This document shows, piece by piece, positions 50,402 through 62,572 of a DNA stretch of 64,000 nucleotides. Under the pieces are notes generated by a model. That model was not told the origin of the DNA and made no database searches. It saw only the letters and a program-made list of their open reading frames with translations. This stretch comes from Hyperoodon ampullatus (Eukaryota > Chordata > Mammalia > Artiodactyla > Ziphiidae). Each line of letters opens with the position of its first letter. The first letter of the stretch is position 1. The DNA lies in assembly GCA_949752795.1 (NCBI GenBank), contig CATKHW010000010.1:124001-188000 (forward strand), written 5' to 3'. The position numbers and the translations under genes were made by a program.

Positions 50402-52140
50402 CTTGGCCAAAAAGGGCGTATGCGTTTTCTCCTGAATATATTCAGGAGAAAACGCATACGCCCTTTTTGGCCAAGTGCATCATTGTCGAAGTTGTGCCCC
50501 TCTTCCTGTGCTTTAAAGGCGATTCCAACGTACCTCTTGAAATCTGTTTCCTGCTATTCTGCCTCGCTTTCAAGTCCGCCTCGTTGCCTTCCCTCAACAG
50601 ATTTTTGGACGATAGTTGTCCTTTATTACTCGGCCAGTTTGTGAATTGCTGTGCCCCTGAGCTCCATTTTTCAACTCGTTTTTGGTGAGCTGACCGCAAG
50701 TCCAAAATTATGGTTCAGGAACTATACTGGTTCCCGGTGGGTGGCTGAGACTTTGGTTAAATCTTCTTCCTGCCGGGAAATTACAGTGATATGTGCCCGT
50801 CCAAATGCCTAACAGCTACTCTCTCATTGGTTCTCCCTCTTCCCTTTCATCCTCTGCCAAATTGGCAACCTGTGCGAACCAGGAGGTTAAAGGGGCTGTC
50901 TCTCCAAGTTGGGAGGTTGATAGTAAAGCAGATGGAAAGTCACACCGGAGCACCAGGAGAGGGACTATTCGTTGAGTTTTAGAAACATTTCGTATTCACA
51001 GTGTGTCCGTTCTCTAGGTTTCCCGTACATGTTATAGCTGTAGTAATATTCCCTTCAACCTGGAGAGTTGGGACTCATGGAATGGGTGCCATGCATTATT
51101 ACTTTAAAGGGTCTGCATTTGCTCACACAATCTCACCAATCCTGTCAGTCCCAAGTGTCCAGCCTTATGCCACATCCAGCTGTCATTGTAGATAGGGTCA
51201 TTCCAGGTTTCATCAGAGACCCTGAAGGAATTGTAAAGAATTTCCCAGTTTTTTTCTTTTGTTTTTGAAATTCCTTTTTATCGTGGGTTTGAGCTGATTC
51301 TCGCTGCCATGTTTATGCCAGTCTAGACACACTTGATTCCCTTACAGAGACATATCAATACATAGGTTTTAAGATTCTTACTAGTCAGATATATTCCTCT
51401 GCGGGAAATATGGTGTTTTCAGACCCTTTCACTGAGGAAGGTGTAGGTCTTGTCTATTCCATAGTTGGTTTTTGGAGCGGTACCTGTGCTTATATCAAAC
51501 TCTGGTTTTATGCATCACCCCACCTCTCTTTCACCCTTAAGCAGGCATAAGAATGTTTTCTAAATGTGAGACACTGTTCTCTTTCCTAACTCAGTTCAAG
51601 TGTAGCCATGTTTACAGGATCTTCATAAGTGAAATCTTATGATAAGTTTCTTTTTCTGTGTACCTTATTTCACTTAGAATCATCGTACCTGAATCCACCC
51701 ATTTTGCTGCTACTGGTCTTATGTCATTGATTTCATGGCTGAGGGATATTCCATCATACGTAAGTACCACAATTTTTTGAACCATTTTTATATTTCCTGG
51801 GATATTTAAGGTGTACCCAAGTTGAGGTCCTTGTAAGCAGTGCAGCCTTAAATTTTGGGGTGGCTCTGTCTTATTGATTTTCAGTTTTCCCAAAGTATAT
51901 TCCCTAGACTGGAAGTGCCCTTGGCTCTGTAGCTCTGTTGTTTACTTGTTTTAGGGAACACAATGCACTCCTCCAGAGAGGCAGTTGTCAATTTACATCC
52001 CGCCCATCAGCATAACAAGGCTCCCTGTTCTCCAGGGCCTGTCTTGCCTTTCTGGTTTTTACACATTTTGTGGATGTCCCTTTTGACCGGTGGGAAGTGA
52101 TACTTCTTTGTAGTGCAGATTTGCATTGCCCGCTTGCTTG
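50402..52140 (+). repeat. Monomer U30, type c
   Basis: Perfect palindrome; L1 remnant at about 51249-52126. It shares GCTCACACAATC and CTTTCACCCTT with U9. Private change GAAACATTTCG near 50982. Confidence 0.96.
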
Positions 52141-53879
52141 CTTGGCCAAAAAGGGCGTATGTGTTTTCTCCTGAATATATTCAGGAGAAAACGCATACGC
52201 CCTTTTTGGCCAAGTGCATCATTGTCGAAGTTGTGCCCCTCTTCCTGTGCTTTAAAGGCGATTCCAACGTACCTCTTGAAATCTGTTTCCTGCTATTCTG
52301 CCTCGCTTTCAAGTCCGCCTCGTTGCCTTCCCTCAACAGATTTTTGGACGATAGTTGTCCTTTATTACTCGGCCAGTTTGTGAATTGCTGTGCCCCTGAG
52401 CTCCATTTTTCAACTCGTTTTTGGTGAGCTGACCGCAAGTCCAAAATTATGGTTCAGGAACTATACTGGTTCCCGGTGGGTGGCTGAGACTTTGGTTAAA
52501 TCTTCTTCCTGCCGGGAAATTACAGTGATATGTGCCCGTCCAAATGCCTAACAGCTACTCTCTCATTGGTTCTCCCTCTTCCCTTTCATCCTCTGCCAAA
52601 TTGGCAACCTGTGCGAACCAGGAGGTTAAAGGGGCTGTCTCTCCAAGTTGGGAGGTTGATAGTAAAGCAGATGGAAAGTCACACCGGAGCACCAGGAGAG
52701 GGACTATTCGTTGAGTTTTAGAAACCTTTCGTATTCACAGTGTGTCCATTCTCTAGGTTTCCCGTACATGTTATAACTGTAGTAATATTCCCTTCAACCT
52801 GGAGAGTTGGGACCCATGGAATGTGTGCCATGCATTATTGCTTTAAAGGGTCTGCATTTGCTCACCCAATCTCACCAATCCTCTCAGTCCCAAGTGTCCA
52901 GCCTTATGCCACATCCAGCTGTCGTTGTACATAGGGTCATTCCAGGTTTCATCAGAGACTCTGAAGGAATTGTAAAGAATTTCCCAGTTTTTTTGTTTTG
53001 TTTTTGAAATTCCTTTTTATCGTGGGTTTCAGCTGATTCTCGCTGCCATGTTTATGCCAGTCTAGACACACTTGATTCCCTTACGGAGACATATCAATAT
53101 ATAGGTTTTAAGATTCTTACTAGTCAGATATATTCCTCTGCGGGAAATATGGGGTTTTGAGTCCCTTTCACTGAGGAAGGTGTAGGTCTTGTCTATTCCA
53201 TAGTTGGTTTTTGGAACGGTACCTGTGCTTATATCAAACTCTGGTTTTATGCATCACCCCACCTCTCTTTCCCGCTTAAGCAGGCATGAGAATGTTTTCC
53301 AAATGTGAGACACTGTTCTCTTTCCTAACTCAGTTCAAGTGTAGCCATGTTTACAGGATCTTCATAAGTGATATCTTATGATAAGTTTCTTTTTCTGTGT
53401 GACTTATTTCACTTAGAATCATCGTACCTGAATCCACCCATTTTGCTGCTACTGGTCTTATGTCATTGATTTCATGGCTGAGGGATATTCCATCGTATGT
53501 AAGTACCACAATTTTTTGAAACATTTTTATATTTCCTGGGTTATTTAAGGTGTACCCAAGTTGAGGTCCTTGTAAGCAGTGCAGCCCTAAATTTTGGGGT
53601 GGCTCTGTCTTATTGATTTTCAGTTTTCCCAAGGTATATTCCCTAGACTGGAAGTGCCCTTGGCTCTGTAGCTCTGTTCTTTACATGTTTTAGGGAACAC
53701 AATGCACTCCTCAGGAGAGGCAGTTGGCAATTTACATCCCGCCCATCAGCATAACAAGGCTCCCTGTTCTCCAGGTCCTGTCTTGCCTTTCTGGTTTTTA
53801 CACATTTTGTGGATGTCCCATTTGACCGGTGGGAAGTGATACTTCTTTGTAGTGCAGATTTGCATTGCCCGCTTGCTTG
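52141..53879 (+). repeat. Monomer U31, type d, first unit of the recent tetramer
   Basis: The palindrome has one left-arm change (GTATGTG) without its right-arm partner. L1 remnant at about 52988-53865. GTGTGTCCATTCTC near 52739 and CAGGCATGAGAATG near 53281 are shared only with U35, 6,954 bases downstream. Confidence 0.96.
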
Positions 53880-55618
53880 CTTGGCCAAACAGGGTGTATG
53901 CGTTTTCTCCTGAATATATTCAGCAGAAAACGCATACGCCCTTTTTGGCCAAGTGCATCATTGTCGAAGTTGTGCCCCTCTTCCTGTGCTTTAAAGGCGA
54001 TTCCAACGTACCTCTTGAAATCTGTTTCCTGCTATTCTGCCTCGCGTTCAAGTCCTCCTAGTTGCCTTCCCTCAACAGATTTTTGGACGATAGTTGTCCT
54101 TTATTACTCGGCCAGTTTGTGAATTGCTGTGCCCCTGAGCTCCATTTTTCAACTCGTTTTTGGTGAGCTGACCGCAAGTCCAAAATTTTGGTTCAGGACC
54201 TATACTGGTTCCCGGTGGGTGGCTGAGACTTTGGTTAATTCTTCTTCCTGCCGGGAAATTACAGTGTTATGTGCCCGTCCAAATGCCTAACAGCTACTCT
54301 CTCATTGGTTCTCCCTCTTCCCTTTCATCCTCTGCCAAATTGGAAACCTGTGCAAAACAGGAGGTTAAAGGGGCTGTCTCTCCAAGTTGGGGGGTTGATA
54401 GTAAAGCAGATGGAAAGTCAAACCGGAGCACCAGGAGAGGGACTATTCGTTGAGTTTTAGAAACCTTTCGTATTCAGAGTGTGTCTGTTCTCTAGGTTTC
54501 CCGTACATGTTATAACTGTAGTAATATTCCCTTCAACCTGGAGAGTTGCGACCCATGGAATGGGTGCCATGCATTATTGCTTTAAAGGGTCTGCATTTGC
54601 TCACCCAATCTCACCAATCCTGTCAGTCCCAAGTGTCCAGCCATATGCCACATCCAGCTGTCGTTGTAGATAGGGTCATTCCAGGTTTCATCAGAGACCC
54701 TGAAGGAATTGTAAAGAATTTCCCAGTTTTTTTGTTTTGTTTTTGAAATTCCTTTTTATCGTGGGTTTGAGCTGATTCTCGCTGCCATGTTCATGCCAGT
54801 CTAGACACACTTGATTCCCTTATGGAGACATATCAATACATAGGTTTTAAGATTCTTACTAGTCAGATATATTCCTCTGCGGGAAATATGGGGTTTTGAG
54901 TCCCTTTCACTGAGGAAGGTGTAGGTCTTTTCTATTCCATAGTTGGTTTTTGGAACGGTACCTATGCTTATATCAAATTCTGGTTTTATGCATCACCCCA
55001 CCTCTCCTTCCCCCTTAAGCAGGCATAAGAGTGTTTTCTAAATGTGAGACACTGTTCTCTTTCCGAACTCAGTTCAAATGTAGCCATGTTTACAGCATCT
55101 TCATAAGTGATATCTTATGATAAGTTTCTTTTTCTGTGTGACTTATTTCACTTAGAATCATCGTACCTGAATCCACCCATTTTGCTGCTACTGGTCTTAT
55201 GACATTGATTTCATGGCTGAGGGATATTCCATCGTACGTAAGAACCACAAATTTTTGAACCATTTTTATATTTCCTGGGATATTTAAGGTGTACCCAAGT
55301 TGAGGTCCTTGTAAGCAGTGCAGCCCTAAATTTTGTGGTGGCTCTGTCTTATTGATTTTCAGTTTTCCCAAAGTATATTCCCTAGACTGGAAGTGCCCTT
55401 GGCTCTGTAGCTCTGTTCTTTACTTGTTTTAGGGAACACAATGTACTCATCCAGAGAAGCAGTTGGCAATTTACATCCCACCCTTCAGCATAGCAAGGCT
55501 CCCTGTTCTCCAAGGCCTGTCTTGCCTTTCTGGTTTTTACACATTTTGTGGATGTCCCTTTTGACTGGAGGGAAGTGATACTTGTTTGTAGTGCAGATTT
55601 GCATTGCCCGCTTGCTTG
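53880..55618 (+). repeat. Monomer U32, type e
   Basis: The palindrome has three mismatches (AAACAGGGTG left, CAGCAG right). L1 remnant at about 54727-55604. TTGGGGGGTTGATAG near 54387 is shared only with U36. A private TATTCAGAGTGTG near 54471 and CACAAATTTTTG near 55246 distinguish it from U36. Confidence 0.96.
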
Positions 55619-57356
55619 CTTGGCCAAAAAGGGCGTATGCGTTTTCTCCTGAATATATTCAGGAGAAAACGCATACGCCCTTTTTGGCCAAGTGCATCAT
55701 TGTCGAAGTTGTGCCCCTCTTCCTGTGCTTTAAAGGCGATTCCAACGTATCTCTTGAAATCTGTTTCCTGCTATTCTGGCTCGCGTTCAAGTCCTCCTAG
55801 TTGCCTTCCCTCAACAGATTTTTGGACGATAGTTGTCCTTTATTACTCGGCCAGTTTGTGAATTGCTGTGCCCCTGAGCTCCATATTTCAACTCGTTTTT
55901 GGTGAGCTGACCGCAAGTCCAAAATTTTGGTTCAGGACCTATACTGGTTCCCGGTGGGGGGCTGAGACTTTGGTTAATTCTTCTTCCTGCCTGGAAATTA
56001 CAGTGATATGTGCCCGTCCAAATGCCTAACAGCTACTCTCTCATTGGTTCTCCCTCTTCCCTTTCATCCTCTGCCAAATTGGCAACCTGTGCTAACCAGG
56101 AGGTTAAAGGGGCTGTCTCTCCAAGTTGGGAGGATGATAGTAAAGCAGGTGTAAAGTCAAACCGGAGCACCAAGAGAGGGACTATTCGTTGAGTTTTAGA
56201 AACCTTTCGTATTCACAGTGTGTCCGTTCTCTAGGTTTCCCGTACATGTTATAGCTGTAGTAATATTCCCTTCAACCTGGAGAGTTGAGACCCATGGAAT
56301 GGGTGCCATGCATTATTGCTTTAAAGGGTCTGCATTTGCTCACCCAATCTCACCAATCCTCTCAGTCCCAAGTGTCCAGCCTTATGCCACATCCAGCTGT
56401 CGTTGTAGATAGGGTCATTCCAGGTTTCATCAGAGACCCTGAAGGAATTGTAAAGAATTTCCCAGTTTTTTTGTTTTGTTTTTGAAATTCCTTTTTATAG
56501 TGGGTTTGAGCTGATTCTCGCTGCCATGTTTATGCCAGTCTAGACACACTTGATTCCCTTACGGAGACATATCAATACATAGGTTTTAAGATTCTTACTA
56601 GTCAGATATATTCCTCTGCGGGAAATATGGGGTTTTGAGTCCCTTTCACTGAGGAAGGTGTAGGTCTTGTCTATTCCATAGTTGGTGTTGGAACGGTACC
56701 TGTGCTTATATCAAACTCTGGTTTTATGCATCACCCCACCTCTCCTTCCCCCTTAAGCAGGCATAAGAGTGTTTTCAAAATGTGAGACACTGTTCTCTTT
56801 CCTTACTCAGTTCAAGTGTAGCCATGTTTACAGGATCTTCATAAGTGATATCTTATGATAAGTTTCTTTTTCTGTGTACCTTATTTCACTTAGAATCATC
56901 GTACCTGAATCCACCCATTTTGCTGCTACTGGTCTTATGTCATTGATTTCATGGCTGAGGGATATTCCATCGTACGTAAGTACCACAATTTTTTGAACCA
57001 TTTTTATATTTCCTGGGATATTTTAGGTGTACCCAAGTTGAGGTCCTTGTAAGCATTGCAGCCCTAAATTTTGGGGTGGCTCTCTCTTATTGATTTTCAG
57101 TTTTCCCAAGGTATATTCCCTAGACTGGAAGTGCCCTTGGCTCTGTAGCTCTGTTGTTTACTTGTTTTAGGGAACACAATGCACTCCTCCAGAGAGGCAG
57201 TTGGCAATTTACATCCCGCCCATCAGCATAACAAGGCTCCCTCTTCTCCAGGGCCTGTCTTGCCTTTCTGGTTTTTACACATTTTGTGGATGTCCCTTTT
57301 GACCGGTGGGAAGTGATACTTCTTTGTAGTGCAGATTTGCATTGCCCGCTTGCTTG
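55619..57356 (+). repeat. Monomer U33, type i, 1,738 bp
   Basis: Perfect palindrome; L1 remnant at about 56466-57342. It has the type i marks including the lost T and the ORF2 nonsense change, and shares GTAAGCATTGCAG with U22. Confidence 0.96.
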
Positions 57357-59094
57357 CTTGGCCAAAAAGGTTGTATGCATTTTCTCCTGAATATATTCAG
57401 GAGAAAATGCATACGCCCTTTTTGGCCAAGTGCATCATTGTCGAAGTTGTGCCCCTCTTCCTGTGCTTTAAAGGCGATTCCAACGTACCTCTTGAAATCT
57501 GTTTCCTGCTATTCTGCCTCGCTTTCAAGTCCGCCTCGTTGCCTTCCCTCAACAGATTTTTGGATGATAGTTGTCCTTTATTACTCGGCCTGTTTGTGAA
57601 TAGCTGTGCCCCTGAGCTCCATTTTTCAACTCGTTTATGGTGAGCTGACCGCAAGTCCAAAATTTTGGTTCAGGACCTATACTGGTTCCCGGTGGGGGGC
57701 TGAGACTTTGGTTAATTCTTCTTCCTGCCTGGAAATTACAGTGGTATGTGCCCGTCCAAATGCCTAACAGCTACTCTCTCATTGGTTCTCCCTCTTCCCT
57801 TTCATCCTCTGCCAAATTGGCAACCTGTGCTAACCAGGAGGTTAAAGGGGCTGTCTCTCCAAGTTGGGAGGATGATAGTAAAGCAGGTGTAAAGTCAAAC
57901 CAGAGCACCAGGAGAGGGACTATTCATTGAGTTTTACAAACCTTTCGTATTCACAGTGTGTCCGTTCTCTAGGTTTCCCGTACATGTTATAGCTGTAGTA
58001 ATATTCCCTTCAACCTGGAGAGTTGGGACTCATGGAATGGGTGCCATGCATTATTACTTTAAAGGGTCTGCATTTGCTCACCCAATCTCACCAATCCTGT
58101 CAGTCCCAAGTGTCCAGCCTTATGCCACATCCAGCTGTCGTTGTAGATAGGGTCATTCCAGGTTTCATCAGAGACCCTGAAGGAATTGTAAAGAATTTCC
58201 CAGTTTTTTTGTTTTGTTTTTGAAATTCCTTTTTATAGTGGGTTTGAGCTGATTCTCGCTGCCATGTTTATGCCAGTCTAGACACACTTGATTCCCTTAC
58301 GGAGACATATAAATACATAGGTTTTAAGATTCTTACTAGTCAGATATATTCCTCTGCGGGAAATATGGGGTTTGGGTCCCTTTCACTGAGGAAGGTGTAG
58401 GTCTTGTCTATTCCATAGTTGGTTTTTGGAACGGTACATGTGCTTATATCAAACTCTGGTTTTATGCATCACCCCACCTCTCCTTCCCCCTTAAGCAGGC
58501 ATAAGAGTGTTTTCTAAATGTGAGACACTGTTCTCTTTCCTTACTCAGTTCAAGTGTAGCCATGTTTACAGGATCTTCATAAGTGATATCTTATGATAAG
58601 TTTCTTTTTCTCTGTGACTTATTTCACTTAGAATCATCGTACCTGAATCCACCCAATTTGCTGCTACTGGTCTTATGACATTGATTTCATGGCTGAGGGA
58701 TATTCCATCGTACGTAAGTACCACAATTTTTTGAACCATTTTTATATTTCCTGGGATATTTAAGGTGTACCCAAGTTGAGGTCCTTGTAAGCAGTGCAGC
58801 CCTAAATTTTGGGGAGGCTCTGTCTTATTGATTTTCAGCTTTCCCAAGGTATATTCCCTAGACTGGAAGTGCCCTTGGCTCTGTAGCTCTGTTCTTTACT
58901 TGTTTTAAGGAACACAATGCACTCCTCAGGAGAGGCAGTTGGCAATTTACATCCCGCCCATCAGCATAACAAGGCTCCCTGTTCTCCAGGGCCTGTCTTG
59001 CCTTTCTGGTTTTTACACATTTTGTGGATGTCCCTTTTGACCGGTGGGAAGTGATACTTCTTTGTAGTGCAGATTTGCATTGCCCGCTTGCTTG
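57357..59094 (+). repeat. Monomer U34, type h variant with a type c tail, 1,738 bp
   Basis: Its palindrome matches U23's, and so does GGGGTTTGGGTCCC near 58367. L1 remnant at about 58204-59080. The type h tail mark CTCCTCAGGAGAGG near 58922 is present. From CTCCCTGTTCTCC near 58976 onward the tail is type c and leads into a U31-like palindrome. The switch between about 58932 and 58982 is the joint of the tetramer duplication. Confidence 0.92.
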
Positions 59095-60833
59095 CTTGGC
59101 CAAAAAGGGCGTATGTGTTTTCTCCTGAATATATTCAGGAGAAAACGCATACGCCCTTTTTGGCCAAGTGCATCATTGTCGAAGTTGTGCCCCTCTTCCT
59201 GTGCTTTAAAGGCGATTCCAACGTACCTCTTGAAATCTGTTTCCTGCTATTCTGCCTCGCTTTCAAGTCCGCCTCGTTGCCTTCCCTCAACAGATTTTTG
59301 GACGATAGTTGTCCTTTATTACTCGGCCAGTTTGTGAATTGCTGTGCCCCTGAGCTCCATTTTTCAACTCGTTTTTGGTGAGCTGACCGCAAGTCCAAAA
59401 TTATGGTTCAGGAACTATACTGGTTCCCGGTGGGTGGCTGAGACTTTGGTTAAATCTTCTTCCTGCCGGGAAATTACAGTGATATGTGCCCGTCCAAATG
59501 CCTAACAGCTACTCTCTCATTGGTTCTCCCTCTTCCCTTTCATCCTCTGCCAAATTGGCAACCTGTGCGAACCAGGAGGTTAAAGGGGCTGTCTCTCCAA
59601 GTTGGGAGGTTGATAGTAAAGCAGATGGAAAGTCACACCGGAGCACCAGGAGAGGGACTATTCGTTGAGTTTTAGAAACCTTTCGTATTCACAGTGTGTC
59701 CATTCTCTAGGTTTCCCGTACATGTTATAACTGTAGTAATATTCCCTTCAACCTGGAGAGTTGGGACCCATGGAATGTGTGCCATGCATTATTGCTTTAA
59801 AGGGTCTGCATTTGCTCACCCAATCTCACCAATCCTCTCAGTCCCAAGTGTCCAGCCTTATGCCACATCCAGCTGTCGTTGTACATAGGGTCATTCCAGG
59901 TTTCATCAGAGACTCTGAAGGAATTGTAAAGAATTTCCCAGTTTTTTTGTTTTGTTTTTGAAATTCCTTTTTATCGTGGGTTTCAGCTGATTCTCGCTGC
60001 CATGTTTATGCCAGTCTAGACACACTTGATTCCCTTACGGAGACATATCAATATATAGGTTTTAAGATTCTTACTAGTCAGATATATTCCTCTGCGGGAA
60101 ATATGGGGTTTTGAGTCCCTTTCACTGAGGAAGGTGTAGGTCTTGTCTATTCCATAGTTGGTTTTTGGAACGGTACCTGTGCTTATATCAAACTCTGGTT
60201 TTATGCATCACCCCACCTCTCTTTCCCGCTTAAGCAGGCATGAGAATGTTTTCTAAATGTGAGACACTGTTCTCTTTCCTAACTCAGTTCAAGTGTAGCC
60301 ATGTTTACAGGATCTTCATAAGTGATATCTTATGATAAGTTTCTTTTTCTGTGTGACTTATTTCACTTAGAATCATCGTACCTGAATCCACCCATTTTGC
60401 TGCTACTGGTCTTATGTCATTGATTTCATGGCTGAGGGATATTCCATCGTATGTAAGTACCACAATTTTTTGAAACATTTTTATATTTCCTGGGTTATTT
60501 AAGGTGTACCCAAGTTGAGGTCCTTGTAAGCAGTGCAGCCCTAAATTTTGGGGTGGCTCTGTCTTATTGATTTTCAGTTTTCCCAAGGTATATTCCCTAG
60601 ACTGGAAGTGCCCTTGGCTCTGTAGCTCTGTTCTTTACATGTTTTAGGGAACACAATGCACTCCTCAGGAGAGGCAGTTGGCAATTTACATCCCGCCCAT
60701 CAGCATAACAAGGCTCCCTGTTCTCCAGGTCCTGTCTTGCCTTTCTGGTTTTTACACATTTTGTGGATGTCCCATTTGACCGGTGGGAAGTGATACTTCT
60801 TTGTAGTGCAGATTTGCATTGCCCGCTTGCTTG
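59095..60833 (+). repeat. Monomer U35, type d, second copy of the tetramer
   Basis: Almost identical to U31, with the same single palindrome mismatch and the same CCATTCTC and GGCATGAG marks. L1 remnant at about 59942-60819. One noticed difference: TTTTCTAAATG near 60248 where U31 has TTTTCCAAATG. Confidence 0.96.
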
Positions 60834-62572
60834 CTTGGCCAAACAGGGTGTATGCGTTTTCTCCTGAATATATTCAGCAGAAAACGCATACGCCCTTTTT
60901 GGCCAAGTGCATCATTGTCGAAGTTGTGCCCCTCTTCCTGTGCTTTAAAGGCGATTCCAACGTACCTCTTGAAATCTGTTTCCTGCTATTCTGCCTCGCG
61001 TTCAAGTCCTCCTAGTTGCCTTCCCTCAACAGATTTTTGGACGATAGTTGTCCTTTATTACTCGGCCAGTTTGTGAATTGCTGTGCCCCTGAGCTCCATT
61101 TTTCAACTCGTTTTTGGTGAGCTGACCGCAAGTCCAAAATTTTGGTTCAGGACCTATACTGGTTCCCGGTGGGTGGCTGAGACTTTGGTTAATTCTTCTT
61201 CCTGCCGGGAAATTACAGTGTTATGTGCCCGTCCAAATGCCTAACAGCTACTCTCTCATTGGTTCTCCCTCTTCCCTTTCATCCTCTGCCAAATTGGAAA
61301 CCTGTGCAAAACAGGAGGTTAAAGGGGCTGTCTCTCCAAGTTGGGGGGTTGATAGTAAAGCAGATGGAAAGTCAAACCGGAGCACCAGGAGAGGGACTAT
61401 TCGTTGAGTTTTAGAAACCTTTCGTATTCACAGTGTGTCTGTTCTCTAGGTTTCCCGTACATGTTATAACTGTAGTAATATTCCCTTCAACCTGGAGAGT
61501 TGCGACCCATGGAATGGGTGCCATGCATTATTGCTTTAAAGGGTCTGCATTTGCTCACCCAATCTCACCAATCCTGTCAGTCCCAAGTGTCCAGCCATAT
61601 GCCACATCCAGCTGTCGTTGTAGATAGGGTCATTCCAGGTTTCATCAGAGACCCTGAAGGAATTGTAAAGAATTTCCCAGTTTTTTTGTTTTGTTTTTGA
61701 AATTCCTTTTTATCGTGGGTTTGAGCTGATTCTCGCTGCCATGTTCATGCCAGTCTAGACACACTTGATTCCCTTATGGAGACATATCAATACATAGGTT
61801 TTAAGATTCTTACTAGTCAGATATATTCCTCTGCGGGAAATATGGGGTTTTGAGTCCCTTTCACTGAGGAAGGTGTAGGTCTTTTCTATTCCATAGTTGG
61901 TTTTTGGAACGGTACCTATGCTTATATCAAATTCTGGTTTTATGCATCACCCCACCTCTCCTTCCCCCTTAAGCAGGCATAAGAGTGTTTTCTAAATGTG
62001 AGACACTGTTCTCTTTCCGAACTCAGTTCAAATGTAGCCATGTTTACAGCATCTTCATAAGTGATATCTTATGATAAGTTTCTTTTTCTGTGTGACTTAT
62101 TTCACTTAGAATCATCGTACCTGAATCCACCCATTTTGCTGCTACTGGTCTTATGACATTGATTTCATGGCTGAGGGATATTCCATCGTACGTAAGAACC
62201 ACAATTTTTTGAACCATTTTTATATTTCCTGGGATATTTAAGGTGTACCCAAGTTGAGGTCCTTGTAAGCAGTGCAGCCCTAAATTTTGTGGTGGCTCTG
62301 TCTTATTGATTTTCAGTTTTCCCAAAGTATATTCCCTAGACTGGAAGTGCCCTTGGCTCTGTAGCTCTGTTCTTTACTTGTTTTAGGGAACACAATGTAC
62401 TCATCCAGAGAAGCAGTTGGCAATTTACATCCCACCCTTCAGCATAGCAAGGCTCCCTGTTCTCCAAGGCCTGTCTTGCCTTTCTGGTTTTTACACATTT
62501 TGTGGATGTCCCTTTTGACTGGAGGGAAGTGATACTTGTTTGTAGTGCAGATTTGCATTGCCCGCTTGCTTG
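60834..62572 (+). repeat. Monomer U36, type e, second copy of the tetramer
   Basis: Almost identical to U32, including three palindrome mismatches and TTGGGGGGTTG. L1 remnant at about 61681-62558. Confidence 0.96.
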
